NCBI GenBank assembly: GCA_026419785.1
Contig: JAODTK010004444.1
Location: 248,001-312,000, forward strand
Source of the DNA: Sclerodactyla briareus
Lineage: Eukaryota > Echinodermata > Holothuroidea > Dendrochirotida > Sclerodactylidae
DNA length: 64,000 nt
Reading direction: 5' to 3'
Shown here: positions 47,970 through 60,454 of the stretch, one piece after another
How the letters are laid out: every line of letters starts with the position of its first letter
How positions within the stretch are numbered: position 1 is the first letter of the stretch
The notes under the pieces: model-generated
What the model saw: the letters and a program-made list of their open reading frames with translations, nothing else
Databases searched by the model: none
What the model was told of the DNA's origin: nothing
Translations under genes and position numbers: made by a program

Positions 47970-48725
47970 TTTTCAAGAGCTGCCTGGACACAGTCTTCAA
48001 CACAAAATAGCTTTTCATGATGCCTTTGATGAGGTGCAATTACATTGACTGCGACCTAGATATCACGAAGGATATTGACATGCCACGAGTTTGAGCAATA
48101 GTAGCCTCTGTGTATCAATATTATCAAAGAACTGAATTCCACCTCCACATATTTACACTCACAATTTTGACCTCAGAAAGGTGCGTGCATCCCAAGTAGT
48201 TCTAGGTACCCCCTTTTTCCATTTCTACTCTAAAACCCTGTTCATTTAGTGCATGGTATAAATAAATAATTATCAAACCACTCTCTGTAACACACGCTGT
48301 CAATCAGCTTGTCTAAAATTTAAAAAAAAATTGCGTAAAAAAAACAACTTGCAGTAATAGGTATAGTTAATTTTACACCAAAAATTAGTTCAGGAAACAT
48401 CATACGGTTAGTGATTAGACACATGCCTAACGTCGTTTAATGTTAGTTACATCTACGGTGTGCAGAAACAATCCCAACCGCACAAAAACATACTGTAGCG
48501 GCTTTGTTTCATCTAGGGTAGCATCTATGTGCTCAGTGTTGTCTTGGTTAACCAGACTACTCATTGTTAGTAGAAATACCTGCTGATATCGTTCTTCTTT
48601 GGGACTGCGATATTGAAATTATCCAGTGATTTTTTTAATCAACTATGACATTAATGACCTCTTAATTGAAGGCCAATTAATGAGAATGTTCCTCTTTGGT
48701 GACGCTAACCCTGGATCAATAATGT
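47970..48725 (+). mobile_element. Possible LINE RT fragment in two pieces
   Basis: IAFHDAFDEV (about 48,010-48,040) resembles RT motif A (iDf.kAFD.V). SQVVLGTPFFHFY (about 48,190-48,230) resembles motif B (PQGSVLGPlLF.lY). After about 390 unrelated bases, DINDLLIEG and MFLFGDAN (about 48,646-48,705) resemble the Y.NDL...lFADD block. Matches are loose. If right, it is a CR1/L2-type RT with a later insertion at about 48,240-48,630. Confidence 0.45.
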
Positions 48726-48729
48726 TGAT

Positions 48730-49485
48730 TTCCAACCCTGACAAAGAACAGAACACAATCCAATTCCATCGAGTCGAGTAGTCGATCAGGAAATCAATTT
48801 GGTTTGTTTTTATGCAGGTTCGCCCAACTGGCTATTTGATAGTGCATTGAAGTGAATTTGCATGAAGCGCTTCTTGAAAGTTCCCGAACCCCCAAAATGC
48901 TGAAACCCCACATATGACCGTCAACACCAAATCGGAATTACTTGGTCGGATATACCATATCGATTCAGCCCAGGCATAATATTAAGTGAAAATATCAACT
49001 CAAAAGTCAGCATTGTGATGGGGGTTGCCAGAAGCTATATCATTTTTGCACCTGATAATCATCATGCATGTTACCACTCTCTCTTATATATATTGTAGAA
49101 AAATACCATTTTACATCTAAAAGCCATTTCATGTGACCGTCACTTCCATAGACTCCACGTATTTTTATCTTATGATCGACGTGAATCCCTTTGTTCGTGA
49201 GCGTGTGAAATCACTATCAGGCCTGTGAATTGTCATGGTTGCTAGCTATGCTATTATTTAGTGGTATTAGTAACAGTTGATCATACTATGCTAGGGTCAC
49301 TCATTTGTCAGATACAGATTCCCACATCCCCTTGTCTACCAGTGAGATTTGGTAAGTATTCATCCACCTGGCTGGAGAGGAGGGAGTCCGTGTTAGGGGA
49401 CTAGAAAAAAAACTCTCTGTATATCATGTAACTTCTATCCTCATAGTGGTTCTCCTGTTCTAGTTTTCGAGTTGTAGACAAATCA
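48730..49485. other. No recognised feature
   Basis: Only short frames. 49,110-49,180 is weakly similar to 13,980-14,060 of copy A. Confidence 0.45.
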
Positions 49486-51273
49486 TTAGAATGAACCACC
49501 ACGTTTGGTCAGTCAGAGTGAGACGGTTGACAGCTTCAATGGACCTTACCAACATTATAAATCCTCCTCTGCAAAATCTATTATCCACAGCTGAGTTTCA
49601 GTTCGAGAGCACAACTCGGTGTCCCTTACTGCAGCTGTGCAGACTGTCTGAACTTTATACATCTGTAAAGTGTGCCATGCCACTATCGAACAATTCACAC
49701 GACGAGTGAAATTCATGTTTGTTGTTCAAGGGATTGTAACTCACGAGAGAAGGGCACTAGATAAATGTTGATTTGCATCGATTGTTGTAGGACCTTTTTC
49801 AGAAGTCGTCGTGTATGAGTAGATTTCCACGACCCTTAAGTTTGCAGCTTCATGTGACATGTATAGAATCAATATATGTACTCCTCGCCATCCCTTTTAA
49901 ACGGAGATCTGCGGGAGAAACCTTTCCACTCGGGTTAGGGAAAAAAAAACCAAATCAATTTTCTTTTGCAATCACTTTGGAGGTCACAATCAATCCCCCA
50001 CGGAACAGGGAACAAGGTGTCTCCCAAACATAACCCCAGATTCTGGCTGGTGACAATTCATATTTTATAACTTTGGAGTCATTTAGCTAATACCCAGCAA
50101 AACTATTCAATAGTCAAATGTTTATTGCTAGTCGTATTGGTCTGTTCAATTCCCCGTTTGTCCTGTTAGTTGTCGCTCAGTGATTCTGTCCTGCATGATG
50201 TAAACGGGACCCTTCCAAGGAAACGCGTAGAACAACGCTATTTGACATGGTGTGCGGTATTGGTTAACCCTTTGTATGGGAAGGCCGATTTAAATTTGTT
50301 ATGTACTTGAAACCACAGGTTATGGTACTGAACGATTAGGACCGGCCATTTGCTTGGTTGTTCACTAGTGAGAAGGACCAAGTCTGTAACTGTTATGCAC
50401 TCATGTGGCCCATATGACTTTAGTAAATGAAAAATATCAACTGCTACCATCCGAAAGAGACACTTGACTACCATAATTGTTGAAAAAGAGTTGACTTCTG
50501 CTTAGTAACCTGAATCCCGATCCGCAAATTTCCTCAACTTTTTGTTTGAGCCCAATACGCCCACCAGAAGTCTCCAATGCAACGTCTAACCACTGTGGTG
50601 CCTCAACCATGCAAAAGCCTTGAAGTTGAGAACGATGCGACGCCTGGTATTTTGATGACGGGGTTCTTTCTGGATTTGTACCAATATATCGTTAATCTAT
50701 TGGTCAATAATTATTTTATGTAGGGAAACTATCACACATGGCCCGTTGTCACTCACTATTCTCCTATAACACAACGATTGTCCTCTTCATGTGAATACTT
50801 GCTAGGCCTGTTTGTGGAACAATTGATAATTAGAGGGAAGAGAAGGAAGATGAAGGTAACAATTATGAAGAATGTATGATTAGATTGGTAGTGACTTACG
50901 GAAAGTAAAAACCGTGTTCATTAACAGCATATTACATCCCCCCCCCCCTAATAACTAACAAAGGTGAACAAGTGAAATTGACGAAATGGTTAACAACACA
51001 TAATCAGCGAAACTATGGGATTTGAATCTCGGGATCCGTGAATACATAACCGAAGTTTCTGGACTGAAAAGCAATCCAGGGTAAGAATACGGAAAAAACA
51101 AACATGTTGTTTATTCGTATGTTATTTATTCCAAGCAGACTATCACAGTGGACACGCAGGGCCTAATGGTAATTATTTATTGACATTTAACAAGAACGTA
51201 TTGTTTATGCTCAATACAGTTTTTGATTCCTTGACGAAGGCAGAGGAAGAGGAATCTAGGTAGTCATGACAGT

Positions 51274-51360
51274 TGTATGTATGTAGTAGTATGTATGTAG
51301 TATGTATGTATGTATGTATGTATGTATGTAGTGATGTATGTAGTATGTGGTTGTGTGTAT
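51274..51360. repeat. GTAT microsatellite
   Basis: Imperfect (GTAT)n of about 85 bases, immediately 5' of a 330-base repeat member. Confidence 0.9.
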
Positions 51361-51364
51361 GTTG

Positions 51365-51850
51365 ACGCTGGCTTGGGAACATCGATTACTCGACCCCACC
51401 TAGATGGATGAAGCTCAACGTGGTATTGTTGTGTTCCCCAGGATGAGACTGAACCTATTGTTTTGGGGCCCAGGTCGGAGTTCTCATTGAGAGGTCACCA
51501 GAGGTCAAGTCTGAAAACTTGTGACACGATAAGTTCAGAATGATGGTCTGATTCCATGTTCAAATTGGTGTGTAGCTTTCTTATGGGCGAGAGTAGTACA
51601 GAAACCCTATCGGTTTTGGTTATAGGTCGTGGGTGGATTTTGGTCAACAATAGGAAAGTTGTGAAAAAGTCAATATTTTTGCCAATTGGGGCTTGTGAAC
51701 ATCTGATTCTCGACCCACCTGAATGGATGAAGCTCATAACATGGCATGTTGTGTCCCAATGATGAGTACATGAACCCTATCTTTTAGGTCAGTCAGAGGT
51801 AATGATGAGGACATGAACCCTAGTGTTTTGAGTCGTCCCATCTGAGAGGC
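51365..51850 (+). repeat. 330-base repeat family, about 1.5 units
   Basis: Two phases of the same unit are visible. ACTCGACCCCACCTAGATGG with GATGAAGCTCA (51,388-51,417) recurs as TCTCGACCCACCTGAATGG with GATGAAGCTCA (51,709-51,737), about 320 bases apart. Between them lie GAGGTCACCAGAGGTCAAGT, CTGAAAACTTGTGACACGAT and TAGCTTTCTTATGGG. AGGTCACCAGAGGTCA (51,492-51,507) is a direct repeat of AGGTCA with a 4-base spacer. Confidence 0.75.
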
Positions 51851-52704
51851 TCAAATGTCTTGAAATCTCTTAGGAAATTAGGTGTGCGGATTATCAAGAG
51901 TAAGGTATACCATATTGGTTGGTTGGGGAAAATATGAAATTTGTAAGACGATAGTTTCCTATAACGAGCTGGTAAAATCTTCCATTTGTCTTTGTCCGGC
52001 TATAGGTTATCAGAAAGAGTCAAGGAATCACTAAGCCTTTTGGTTTTCTGGTTCACAGTTCAGCAGCGTCTTTTGACGGGCATTGGGTACCGTGAGTTTA
52101 GTTTAGTTAGTTTGATTTAGTGGGTAGGGGTAAGGAAAGACAAATCTCATGAAAGATCCTGAAGCCACTACATCCCAAAAGGGAAGAAATACCCAGATGC
52201 CTGAAGAATCCCCACAATTCACTGAAGAATGAATCAAGACTGTTTTTGACGAATTCACCACTCTTAGACAGGACAACATCTCAGGAAGGACCAATCCCAC
52301 TCATTATTAATTCTCTGCGAGAGAAATATTTCCGAATGTCCAATCTACAGCGTTTTACTCACGAAGCTTGAGGCAATGACCCCTATTGGTGGCAACTTTG
52401 GCAAACTCAAAGCACAATAGTGAAAGAAAGGCACTCGAAGCCATGAAAACAAGTTCCAAAACTTAATTAAATCACCCTGAATTCGTCTCAGATCAATCGA
52501 AGTTAGACAGTGACGCCTTAATTCGTCCCTCGTAAAGTAAATATTCAGACCAGTGATTAATCTAGTGGCATCGCTGAACATTTCATTGACCTGCTTGTCT
52601 ATATAGTTAATCCTATATTAGTCTAGGTTCTTGTCATGAGATGCAGTAGTCACTGCTCAAATTGTGGAAACTAAGGTTTAGGATAATTAACGTTTCTTTT
52701 TCCT

Positions 52705-54725
52705 CATTCGAGTCTGGAGCTGTGTGGGATGAGCCTTGCATGGCTTTATTAGGCAATGATTTAAGAACGCATTTCTCTGTAACTTATAGACAACGGGACA
52801 ATGCACGCCTGGACTTTGTGTGCAGATTGTGCAGATTGGTAAGTGTATGATTGTGCAGATTGGTAAGTGTCACTTTGAATCTATTTACATGACATTCAAA
52901 TCTGTAGAACTACCTATCACATAATTTATTTCATGGTTAGATTTCATTTTCCCGTCAATTAACTAGCTATTAGAGCTCATTCTATTCTGATAGGTTTCCT
53001 GTTCCATGTGTCAGCCAAAATCAAATAACAGTTTACCCAGCTCTCACATCAACCAAAATTGTCTGAGATATTCCGTGTCAATGAGCTCCAGTTTGTCGAA
53101 AGCTTCTACATCATTCGAGAGAAATAGAAGTGGAAGAGAGATAACTGCATGAGTGACATACATGCGAAGAATTAGATGTGGTATTTATAGTCACATAAAA
53201 TGAGGCATCCGGAAATCTCATATGAGAAGTTATATATTCTATCGAAATGAAAAACGATATATATCAAACATGTGTCTAATGACTACTCCGATAGCTGCCA
53301 ACCTGCAGTCTGCATTATCTATCCGTAGTCAAACATTTTGACAAAACATGTTCTTACATCTCAGCTTACAACACCAGTTGATGGAGAGATTGTAGAACAC
53401 CTATCATACCGTATTAATCCGTATATAAATATTCAAGAATATTGATACTCTTGAGTCGATCATATACCGATATCCGGCCCCATTTGACCTGATATCTATA
53501 TCTAGAAAACCGATCATATATACGAGGTCATATATGGCACTATAGACAGGAAAGAAGTTCCATACCTTATCTGGGATGGGATTGTTGTATATCAAGATGG
53601 ATAAGGGAGTGTTTTCTTGCCATTTACACAATATATATTTTGGAAGAACACATTTTAATCACTTTCCCCACAGTTCCTTCTAACCATCCGTCGGTGGACT
53701 GAGTTTGGTCCCTCTCGCAACATTCGAAACAAAACAAGACTGCTCCGATGTATATACCTTGAAATTATTGATATATTAATAGTTCCCATTTTCAAGCCAA
53801 TATTTTCAATCGGGCTACTGATAGTATGTTCCTCAGACAGTCAGACAGTCGAATTTGCAGGAGCACTGAAAATGAACACATTAAATTTCTCAGATATGAT
53901 AATATCTAGTTCGCGTTTTCGCGTTACCTAGATAGTGGAAGAACGGAGTGGAAGAACGCATGTATACATCCTCCAGACGTGTTATATAGGGCACCTCTCG
54001 TACTATAGGCGAACATATCATGGGAATATCCTAAAAATCCCCCAGCCTAGAGGCTGTTAGGCTGCGGGATCCCACCCGCCCATGCAGTATGAGGTACTTT
54101 CTCTATAGACAACACTTCAGACAGAGATAGATCTTTCGTGATTGAAGGACATTAGGAAGTTATCTCAGAATTCAACTTCGATTATGTACTAATTATTCAA
54201 CCATACAAACCGATTTCATATAATTCCAGATAATCTCTCAATGATCTTCTCACCCCAAGACGTCCCCTACTGGTTATCAGATTCTAAAGTATACATGGGG
54301 CAGACGTCAATCTTTCGCTATCTTTTTAGCTGGTTTAGCGGGCATCCACGCTCAATTTCGACTTTGCGTCAGCCCTCCTCCGAATGCTAATCCATCTTCT
54401 CCGGTAATGTTCGACTGAGCGGAAAACCCCAAACTGTCTACAAGATCGAAAAATCGACAGCGTGCCTAATATCGTTGTACCATTACTTGTTTGAAATATG
54501 CAGAATTAGGAGGTTCTAAATCTGACAAGTCAGACAATCTCTAACTGTCGGGTTCACGAATTCTACACTTCTGGAGCATTTCAATTCCACACACAGTCGA
54601 TCACTTCGTAAACTTTCGTGATTTAAGGGAATGCAACTTCAATGACCAGATATTTTCCAACAGGCGACGATATATGTTCCAATCACAAGGCAGGCACAGC
54701 CCATAAAAGGTAACGTTCACGAACA
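52705..54725. other. Unassigned stretch
   Basis: AT-rich; no coding similarity seen. The short frame at 53,404-53,631 (minus) is unremarkable. A short direct repeat (GTGCAGATTG) is at 52,820-52,862. Confidence 0.45.
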
Positions 54726-54729
54726 AGCT

Positions 54730-55030
54730 GGACAGTAAATGGATGAGTCCAGAATGCCAGACCCGATCACGTTGGAATTTAGTAGGCAGCTTTCTTATGG
54801 GGAAAACAAGACCATATTGTTATTGGTGTGACTGGAGTCAGTTTGGGCGGAAATGGGGTTATTGTGAAAAACCAATATTTGGCTAACTTTAGCCTGTTAA
54901 ACACGACTCATCGATGGAATGTAGATTCATACTCGGTATGTGAGTTCCCAATTGTGAGTACTACAATGATCCCTATTGTAAATCTTGACAATGCTTAGCT
55001 TGATCAAGTCAGGATGCCTAAGGCCTTTTA
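54730..55030 (+). repeat. 330-base repeat family member
   Basis: Contains TGGAATTTAGTAGGCAGCTT, TCTTATGGGGA, TTGTGAAAAACCAATATTTGG, CTGTTAAACACGACTCATCG and GTGAGTACTACAATGATCCC in the family order. Directly precedes the LINE at 55,040. Confidence 0.6.
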
Positions 55031-55039
55031 GTTTTCCTG

Positions 55040-56365
55040 TTTATTTACCGTGATGATTGAGAATCAGGGCCACTACGGGAAGCCCAGAGAGGTGGTGTTA
55101 GGTCCATGATCACCCGATAATCAATGGTGAGGATGTTAAGATTATTTCGAGCGGCCGTACCATGGATTGGAGCAGTGACTATCAAACCTCGAGAATTCTC
55201 TTCGGTGATCTTGACGTTTGTTTTATATTCACCTTTCCATCCAGGGGGGCAATTCAACGATGGCACTTACTAATCTCGCTAACGTCATTCCAAGAGCCGA
55301 CAACGTAGATCAGGACCCTTCTCCATTGTTGCCGGGAATTCCAACAGAGCTATTAATTTGAGGACTGTACTCCCTAAATTCAAACAACTGACGTTACCTG
55401 TCCGACTCGCGATAGGAGAACTCCGGACCATTGTTACTCTAAGGTTAAACGGCCTACAAATCTGTCAGACACCCCAGTCTATCATTGAATCACTCGGTAG
55501 TCCGGCTTAATCATGTCTACAAACGAGAATTCAAGCAATCTCAACCGAGCAAGAAGGAGGTGATCCTTCGGCCCCAGTCTTCAGTCGATCAGTTAGCGAT
55601 GTTTCGATAGGACTGACTGGGATGTTTCGAAGAGTAACGATGATAAGGATTTATTCACTGTCGCTGTGACTGAGTATTTACGCTTTTTTCAAGAACAGTG
55701 TTCACCTACGAAAAAACCAAAAAACCGTGACGTCATATCCGAACAGCAAACCATGGTTTGGTAAGTCCATTCGGTCCAAGCTCGTCGCCAAGGACGCTGC
55801 GTATCCTTCTCGGAATCCAACTGGCAGACCAGATCAAATTTGAAGAGAGCTATCCGCGACTCGAAGAGTGCGTACTGTGTAAGGTTGAGAGAGGTTCGAA
55901 TCGGGCGAAGCTAGAACTCTCTGGTCAAACTTGAGCCTGATCACAATACGAAAGGTCTCGCGAACATGCTGACACCGATAATGTCACATTGCCCAACCAG
56001 ATGAATGAGTACTACGTTTGATTTGACCGCCAGACCACCAGCAGTGTCCCGGTACCCGAGCCATGCGATGATGTACTGCCACCTTTTGAGTTCGCTGAAC
56101 ACGATGTGAGACGAGCCTTCAAGGGTCCGAAGGAACAGCTCTGATGGTATCCCCCTAGACTGTTGTGCTGTAGTGATCACTCGGAACTGTTTAACTGACA
56201 TTTAATAACTACTCTCTGGGTAACAATGAATTCCTACAGCTTGAAGGAAGCAACCATTTTCCCGGTTCCTAGAACATTCTGTTTTCAGTCTGAATGACTA
56301 TAGACCTGTGGCACTGACTTCCATTTTTATGAAATCTATTGAGACAACTGTTTAAAAAAAAGTAT
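55040..56365 (+). mobile_element. CR1/L2-like LINE: endonuclease end, linker, start of RT
   Basis: Segments in changing frames follow an ORF2. VILTFVLYSPFHPGGQFNDG (55,204-55,263) and TVLPKFKQ (about 55,366-55,390) match the endonuclease. VRLNHVYKREFKQSQPSKKEV (55,502-55,563) is the endonuclease-RT linker. VTEYLRFFQEQCSPTKK (about 55,667-55,718), LKRAIRDSKSAYC (55,839-55,877) and LSSLN (about 56,087-56,101) continue the linker. NDYRPVALTSIFMKSIE (about 56,292-56,342) is the RT block just before motif A. The element stops at about 56,365, before motif A and YADD. Stops and frame changes are common. It sits in copy B with no counterpart in copy A. Confidence 0.85.
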
Positions 56366-56369
56366 TTAA

Positions 56370-57330
56370 ATGTTCTATGACCTTGCATGGTAGTGCCCAG
56401 GGTGCTACTTGTAACTAGTTATCTAACTAGTATATCAATTTGTGTTACTGTTACACAGTATTTCACAACATAAGACGGTCCTAAAGTATTTGTAAGCGAG
56501 CATAATCTCTCCACTGAGTATGTGAGTATGGTAATACCCACATTAAACACAATAGTCCCTACCGCAAAAGCGAAAGACGACTTTGAGATGAACATGTTGA
56601 AACACTCGCTATGCTGATGGTATAGGACAATTGGTAATAGTAAGTGAGGGGATGACAACGAGATGGGAGAACATACATTCTAATAAATGTTTGGTACAAA
56701 TACCACCAAGGCAATTTGTTTTAAGTAAGTCTGAGTAGTGTTTACCATTCTAGTAAATGTTCAACCACGCTTGGTGAAATTAACTGCCCAGGTGGTATTT
56801 GTACCCAACATTTTTTTTGTATGTATCTTCCTAAAAAAACAAAGAGTTTGAGAGATGTGAGATTCGTGATTTGTTACGAAGGCCTGACTGTGTTACCCCA
56901 TCCTATTCTTCCACAAAACCTAATGCCCTTGGTTCGAATGTTATGAAAAGTTTATGAAAAGTTCCGAAGATGTCAACCATCATGCGAATGACAGTGGACA
57001 ACATTTAAAAATGCCCTGATTGTACAGAATTGACTTATGCTCATGCAAAGACAAAGCTTCCCTGGTGCAACGTTGGGCAATGATGGCTTTGATTCTCGAA
57101 CTGGTTTTATTCAGTAGGTATTGGAACGCCCATGCAGTAGATGGTAAAACACATGTCAATGGTCTTATCCTCCTCAAGTATACATTTTATAGTGTCTCTA
57201 TAATCTAACATCGATAGACGGGTCACGTTCTACTTCCTAGATGATTCAGTTGTGCTTTAAACAGGCATTCAGTAATACAACACAGCAAATACTCGCATTT
57301 TACCAGGGGTCACAAGTGTTATCTGAGAAT
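56370..57330 (+). repeat. Ancient duplicated segment, copy B (56.4-57.3 kb)
   Basis: Matches the second half of the tandem unit in copy A (17,720-18,340 and 19,580-20,200): GTTACACA, TCACAACAT(A/G), GTATG, AATACCCACA, ATTCTTCCACAAAA, CCTGGTGCA, CAACACAGCAAATAC(T/A)CGCATTT and GTCACAAGTGT. Copy B has one copy of this part, so the tandem expansion happened only in copy A. Confidence 0.7.
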
Positions 57331-57394
57331 GTCCTGGTTGAGAATGACAGGGAGGGATCTCTACGGGTTCAAGATGGCAAGCAAGGTTCATCAA

Positions 57395-57790
57395 GGAACC
57401 CTGGCGTATTGATCGAGGATGTCCACTGGCGATAACTCGCACTCTGTTCTCGACTAGTGCTCAAAGGATATCGAGGCGGGATGTACCCTTTCCCAACCCG
57501 CTCCTGGGACCGCCAATTACGTTCCCTTCGAAAGACCGATCAGTGGACTCCAGGAATCCGACCACTTTCTCGGAACCTGGGGAAGCGGAAGATGTATGTC
57601 CAAGGTGACTGCTGACATCCGACCGACGCGCAAAAATCCCGAATGAAACCCATGCACAAACCACGCATTACAGCGAAACCATGATGGGAAGACCAAGACT
57701 TCGCCCATCGCAACTGCAAGTGCCGCCACCCAGAAAAAAAATTGTTGGACCTGGATGTTTGCTTGCACTATTATTCCTACAGTTTTTAAA
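57395..57790 (+). repeat. Dispersed repeat, partner of 15,065-15,490
   Basis: Shares CTCGAC(T)AGTGCTC-like start, GATATCGAGGC(A/G)GG, GGGACCGC, CTCGGAACCTGG, AGCGGAAGAT and TCGCCCATCGCAACTGCAAGT with the left copy. A 64-residue and an 83-residue frame cross it but encode different peptides from the left copy. Its position relative to neighbouring islands is permuted compared with copy A. Confidence 0.55.
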
Positions 57791-57859
57791 CCTCAGATGC
57801 TATTTGATTGAAAAGCACCGATTACATGTGAATTTCTTGTTGATATTTCACATTTGTAA

Positions 57860-58700
57860 CACCGACAGTCCAAACTGAGCTGACAATCTCTATCATAAAT
57901 ACAGCATGTGACGGGGACAGTTGCATTGTCCAGAAGGTCCCAATTAACCCAGATAGGGCAATCTGGAACAGAATTCGACCAAATTTCAGCAATTTCTGAA
58001 TCATTAACTGCAGCAATTACCATCGATTAGCTTCCTCGCACAGGGGAATAACGTTTAATGTTGTCTTACTGGAATGCCGGAAGATTTTGTTGCAGGCTAG
58101 TGAGAACTAAATTAGCAGTAGGTAGTACTGAGAGATTGTAATTCGAGGGAAAGAGGAAAATGATGAAATTCCCTTCATCGCTTACTCATCTAATCCTTGA
58201 AACAAATGGTTAGCTGAACATGAGATGGAAAGGTTATTGTAGCTACCCATCGATCCCACCACTCAATCACTATTCAATCTCAATTCACTATTCATCCAGT
58301 CTTTAGACTCAAGTCCTCGCGACTTACTGTCCGTTTCGTTGTCGTCAAAATATGAAAGTCGCTCCAATCTGATGTCACTGATGAGAAAACAATACATATT
58401 CTGAGAAACGTTTGGTATCTCTGTAAATAATTGTTTGTTGTATTGTCCTGTTATGAATTTCGTTCTCGTATTTCCTATGAGCTATTGATTGTTACTCAGG
58501 GGTTTGAACGTACATCAGCTCGTTGTTACCCATCTGTCTCATCCATATATGTTCAACTATCATTAGTTTTGCATATATTGGTGAGATGACAACGAATTGT
58601 TCAAGTTTCTCACATGCCCAAACAATCGCCTGGTAGGGTTAGATATTTATGACACATGTTGTGTTCATATCTATAACGATCTCCTGAGTAGTGTAGAACA
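57860..58700 (+). repeat. Ancient duplicated segment, copy B (57.9-58.7 kb)
   Basis: 57,860-58,000 matches 17,310-17,450 (ATACAGCATG, TAACCCAGATAGG), then 58,120-58,700 matches 21,270-22,080. The 17.3 kb island thus follows, rather than precedes, the 17.7-18.3 kb island here. That is expected if copy B once also had more than one tandem unit and lost parts. Confidence 0.65.
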
Positions 58701-58704
58701 TCAC

Positions 58705-59575
58705 AAAGTAATATGAAGAATAATGGCCTGGTGAGACGGATCAACGAGCAGGTTATGTTTGGGTTCTAATTATGCCCCCAACAATCAGGCTCTACCTCTC
58801 TCCAACAATCACCTACATTGGTAGAGTGGAACAATAAAGCATGAATGAGGTTGCTCACCCTGTCCAACGTATCCCGGCGGCCCCACTCCAACATGTTTTC
58901 TTCCCAATCAATCACAAAATGCTTCCTGATAACTTAGGTAAATTATATTAGTAATACCATTTTAACCATTTTGCCCTTTTATCTGCTCGAAAATAGACGT
59001 TCGAACTCACACAATTGTGCCCTGCCCTCGTCTGCCTAACATCAGCAACAGTTATCTGCGAACGTTGCGACGGCCATGATCTCACAAATAACTTGCTAAA
59101 ATAATTGCTCTTTATTGTTTCGAACATGTAGCCAGGCTCATGAGCGATACATCTGGGCAACATTGATCTGCGTTGTTTTTTAGTAGATATGTAAGGATGG
59201 AACGTACCTTAGTTAGATTTCGGTAACATTGTTTCAACGAGCTTCCCTGCAGCGTCCTTTGGAAAAAGAGCTATATCGCAAACAGCAGTATTCTGTTGTT
59301 GTTGTCATCATTTTGTTGGATATATAAGAATGGTTGTTTTTTAGTTTGGGCAAAGATCTCATGCTTCACAAAAAAATGTGTCTATTTATAACATCTCCAT
59401 TAGTTAATATGGCCACAGTACTACAAAAAACAGAAGAGAATTAGGGAAACTTCAAAGAAGATAGAAAGATAACAGTAAGTGGGGGCCATAATAAACAATG
59501 AGTGGTAATATTCAGTTGGGTATTTTTCATACGTGTTCTCTACAACTGTTGAACAGGGAACAACAATTACAACAG
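58705..59575. other. No recognised feature
   Basis: Short frames only; no repeat partner recognised. Confidence 0.45.
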
Positions 59576-59579
59576 AAAG

Positions 59580-60450
59580 AGCCAAAACGCTTCGTGATTC
59601 CTTGACTGATCCTGACTTGATCTAGTTAGGCATTGTCGAGTTCACATGCTTACGGATTATACTAAGGATCAGTAGCACTCAGTTATGAGGAACTCACGTA
59701 TAATGTATGAAGTCATTCATCCAGATGAGGTCTTTGAGGCATACTACAATGTCAACCTGGTCGGAGCAGGCATTTCTGGATTAGCAAGTGGTACAGGGCT
59801 TTTCGACTTTGACTCTCTGACCTCGGATGACCTTTGACTGACCCAAAAGGGAAATGTACTCATCATGTAGAACCAAATATGGTTTCATCCTTCCAGGTGG
59901 AGTTGAGTTTCGTGTTAACGAGCTAAAATTTGCCGAAATATCATATTTTCCACGCATTTCCCATATCGCCCCAAAACTGAACCCCTGTCCGCACCAAAAA
60001 CAATCGGGTTACCATACTCTCTATTTTTCATCTCATTATAAGTGCTGTATACCGAATTTCAACGGACCCCTTGTCCACACCAAACCAATAGGGATCCATA
60101 CTACCTAGTTTCCATCCCATAAGAGAGCTGTATCCTGAATTTCAACCTGATCAAACCAGGCATTTGGACTTATCGTGTTAACAAGAATTCAGACCCATTT
60201 TCTCCCAAAACCCCGGTCCACTCCTAAAACGATAGATTTCCTGTACTCTCCACAAGACAGCTACACACTGCAATTTCAACCTGATCAGACCAACCATTTT
60301 GGACATTTTACAAGCGTTTTCACACTTTGACCTCTGTTGACCTTATTGACCTTTGACCTTACCCCAAAATGATAGGCTTCATGTACTCATCATGGGGAAT
60401 ACACATACGAGTATGAGCTTCATCTATCCAGATGGGGTAGAGTTGACACA
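59580..60450 (-). repeat. 330-base repeat family, largest block (about 2.5 units, minus orientation)
   Basis: Read on the minus strand it runs TGGATAGATGAAGCTCATAC, CCCCATGATGAGTACATGAA, TATCATTTTGGGGTAAGGTC, AAAGGTCA, TGAAAACGCTTG, GGTCTGATCAGGTTGAAATT, TAGCTGTCTTGTGGAGAGTA, TTAACACGATAAGTCC, and then repeats. CTGATCAGGTTGAAATTGCA and TTTGATCAGGTTGAAATTCA are two phases. TGACCTTTGACCT (60,346-60,358) is a perfect AGGTCA-A-AGGTCA direct repeat, and 59,828-59,840 has a one-mismatch version. Confidence 0.8.
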
Positions 60451-60454
60451 TTCC

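Larger units (their letters stand above)
49490..52700 (+). repeat. Ancient duplicated segment, copy B (49.5-52.7 kb)
   Basis: Partner of 14,370-16,700. 49,565-50,000, 50,660-50,740, 50,960-51,150 and 52,600-52,690 are the clear islands. Between them lie copy-B-only material: the GTAT array (51,274-51,360), a member of the 330-base repeat family (51,370-51,850), and unassigned sequence at 51,850-52,580. The 15,065-15,490 repeat has no counterpart at the expected place here. Confidence 0.65.
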
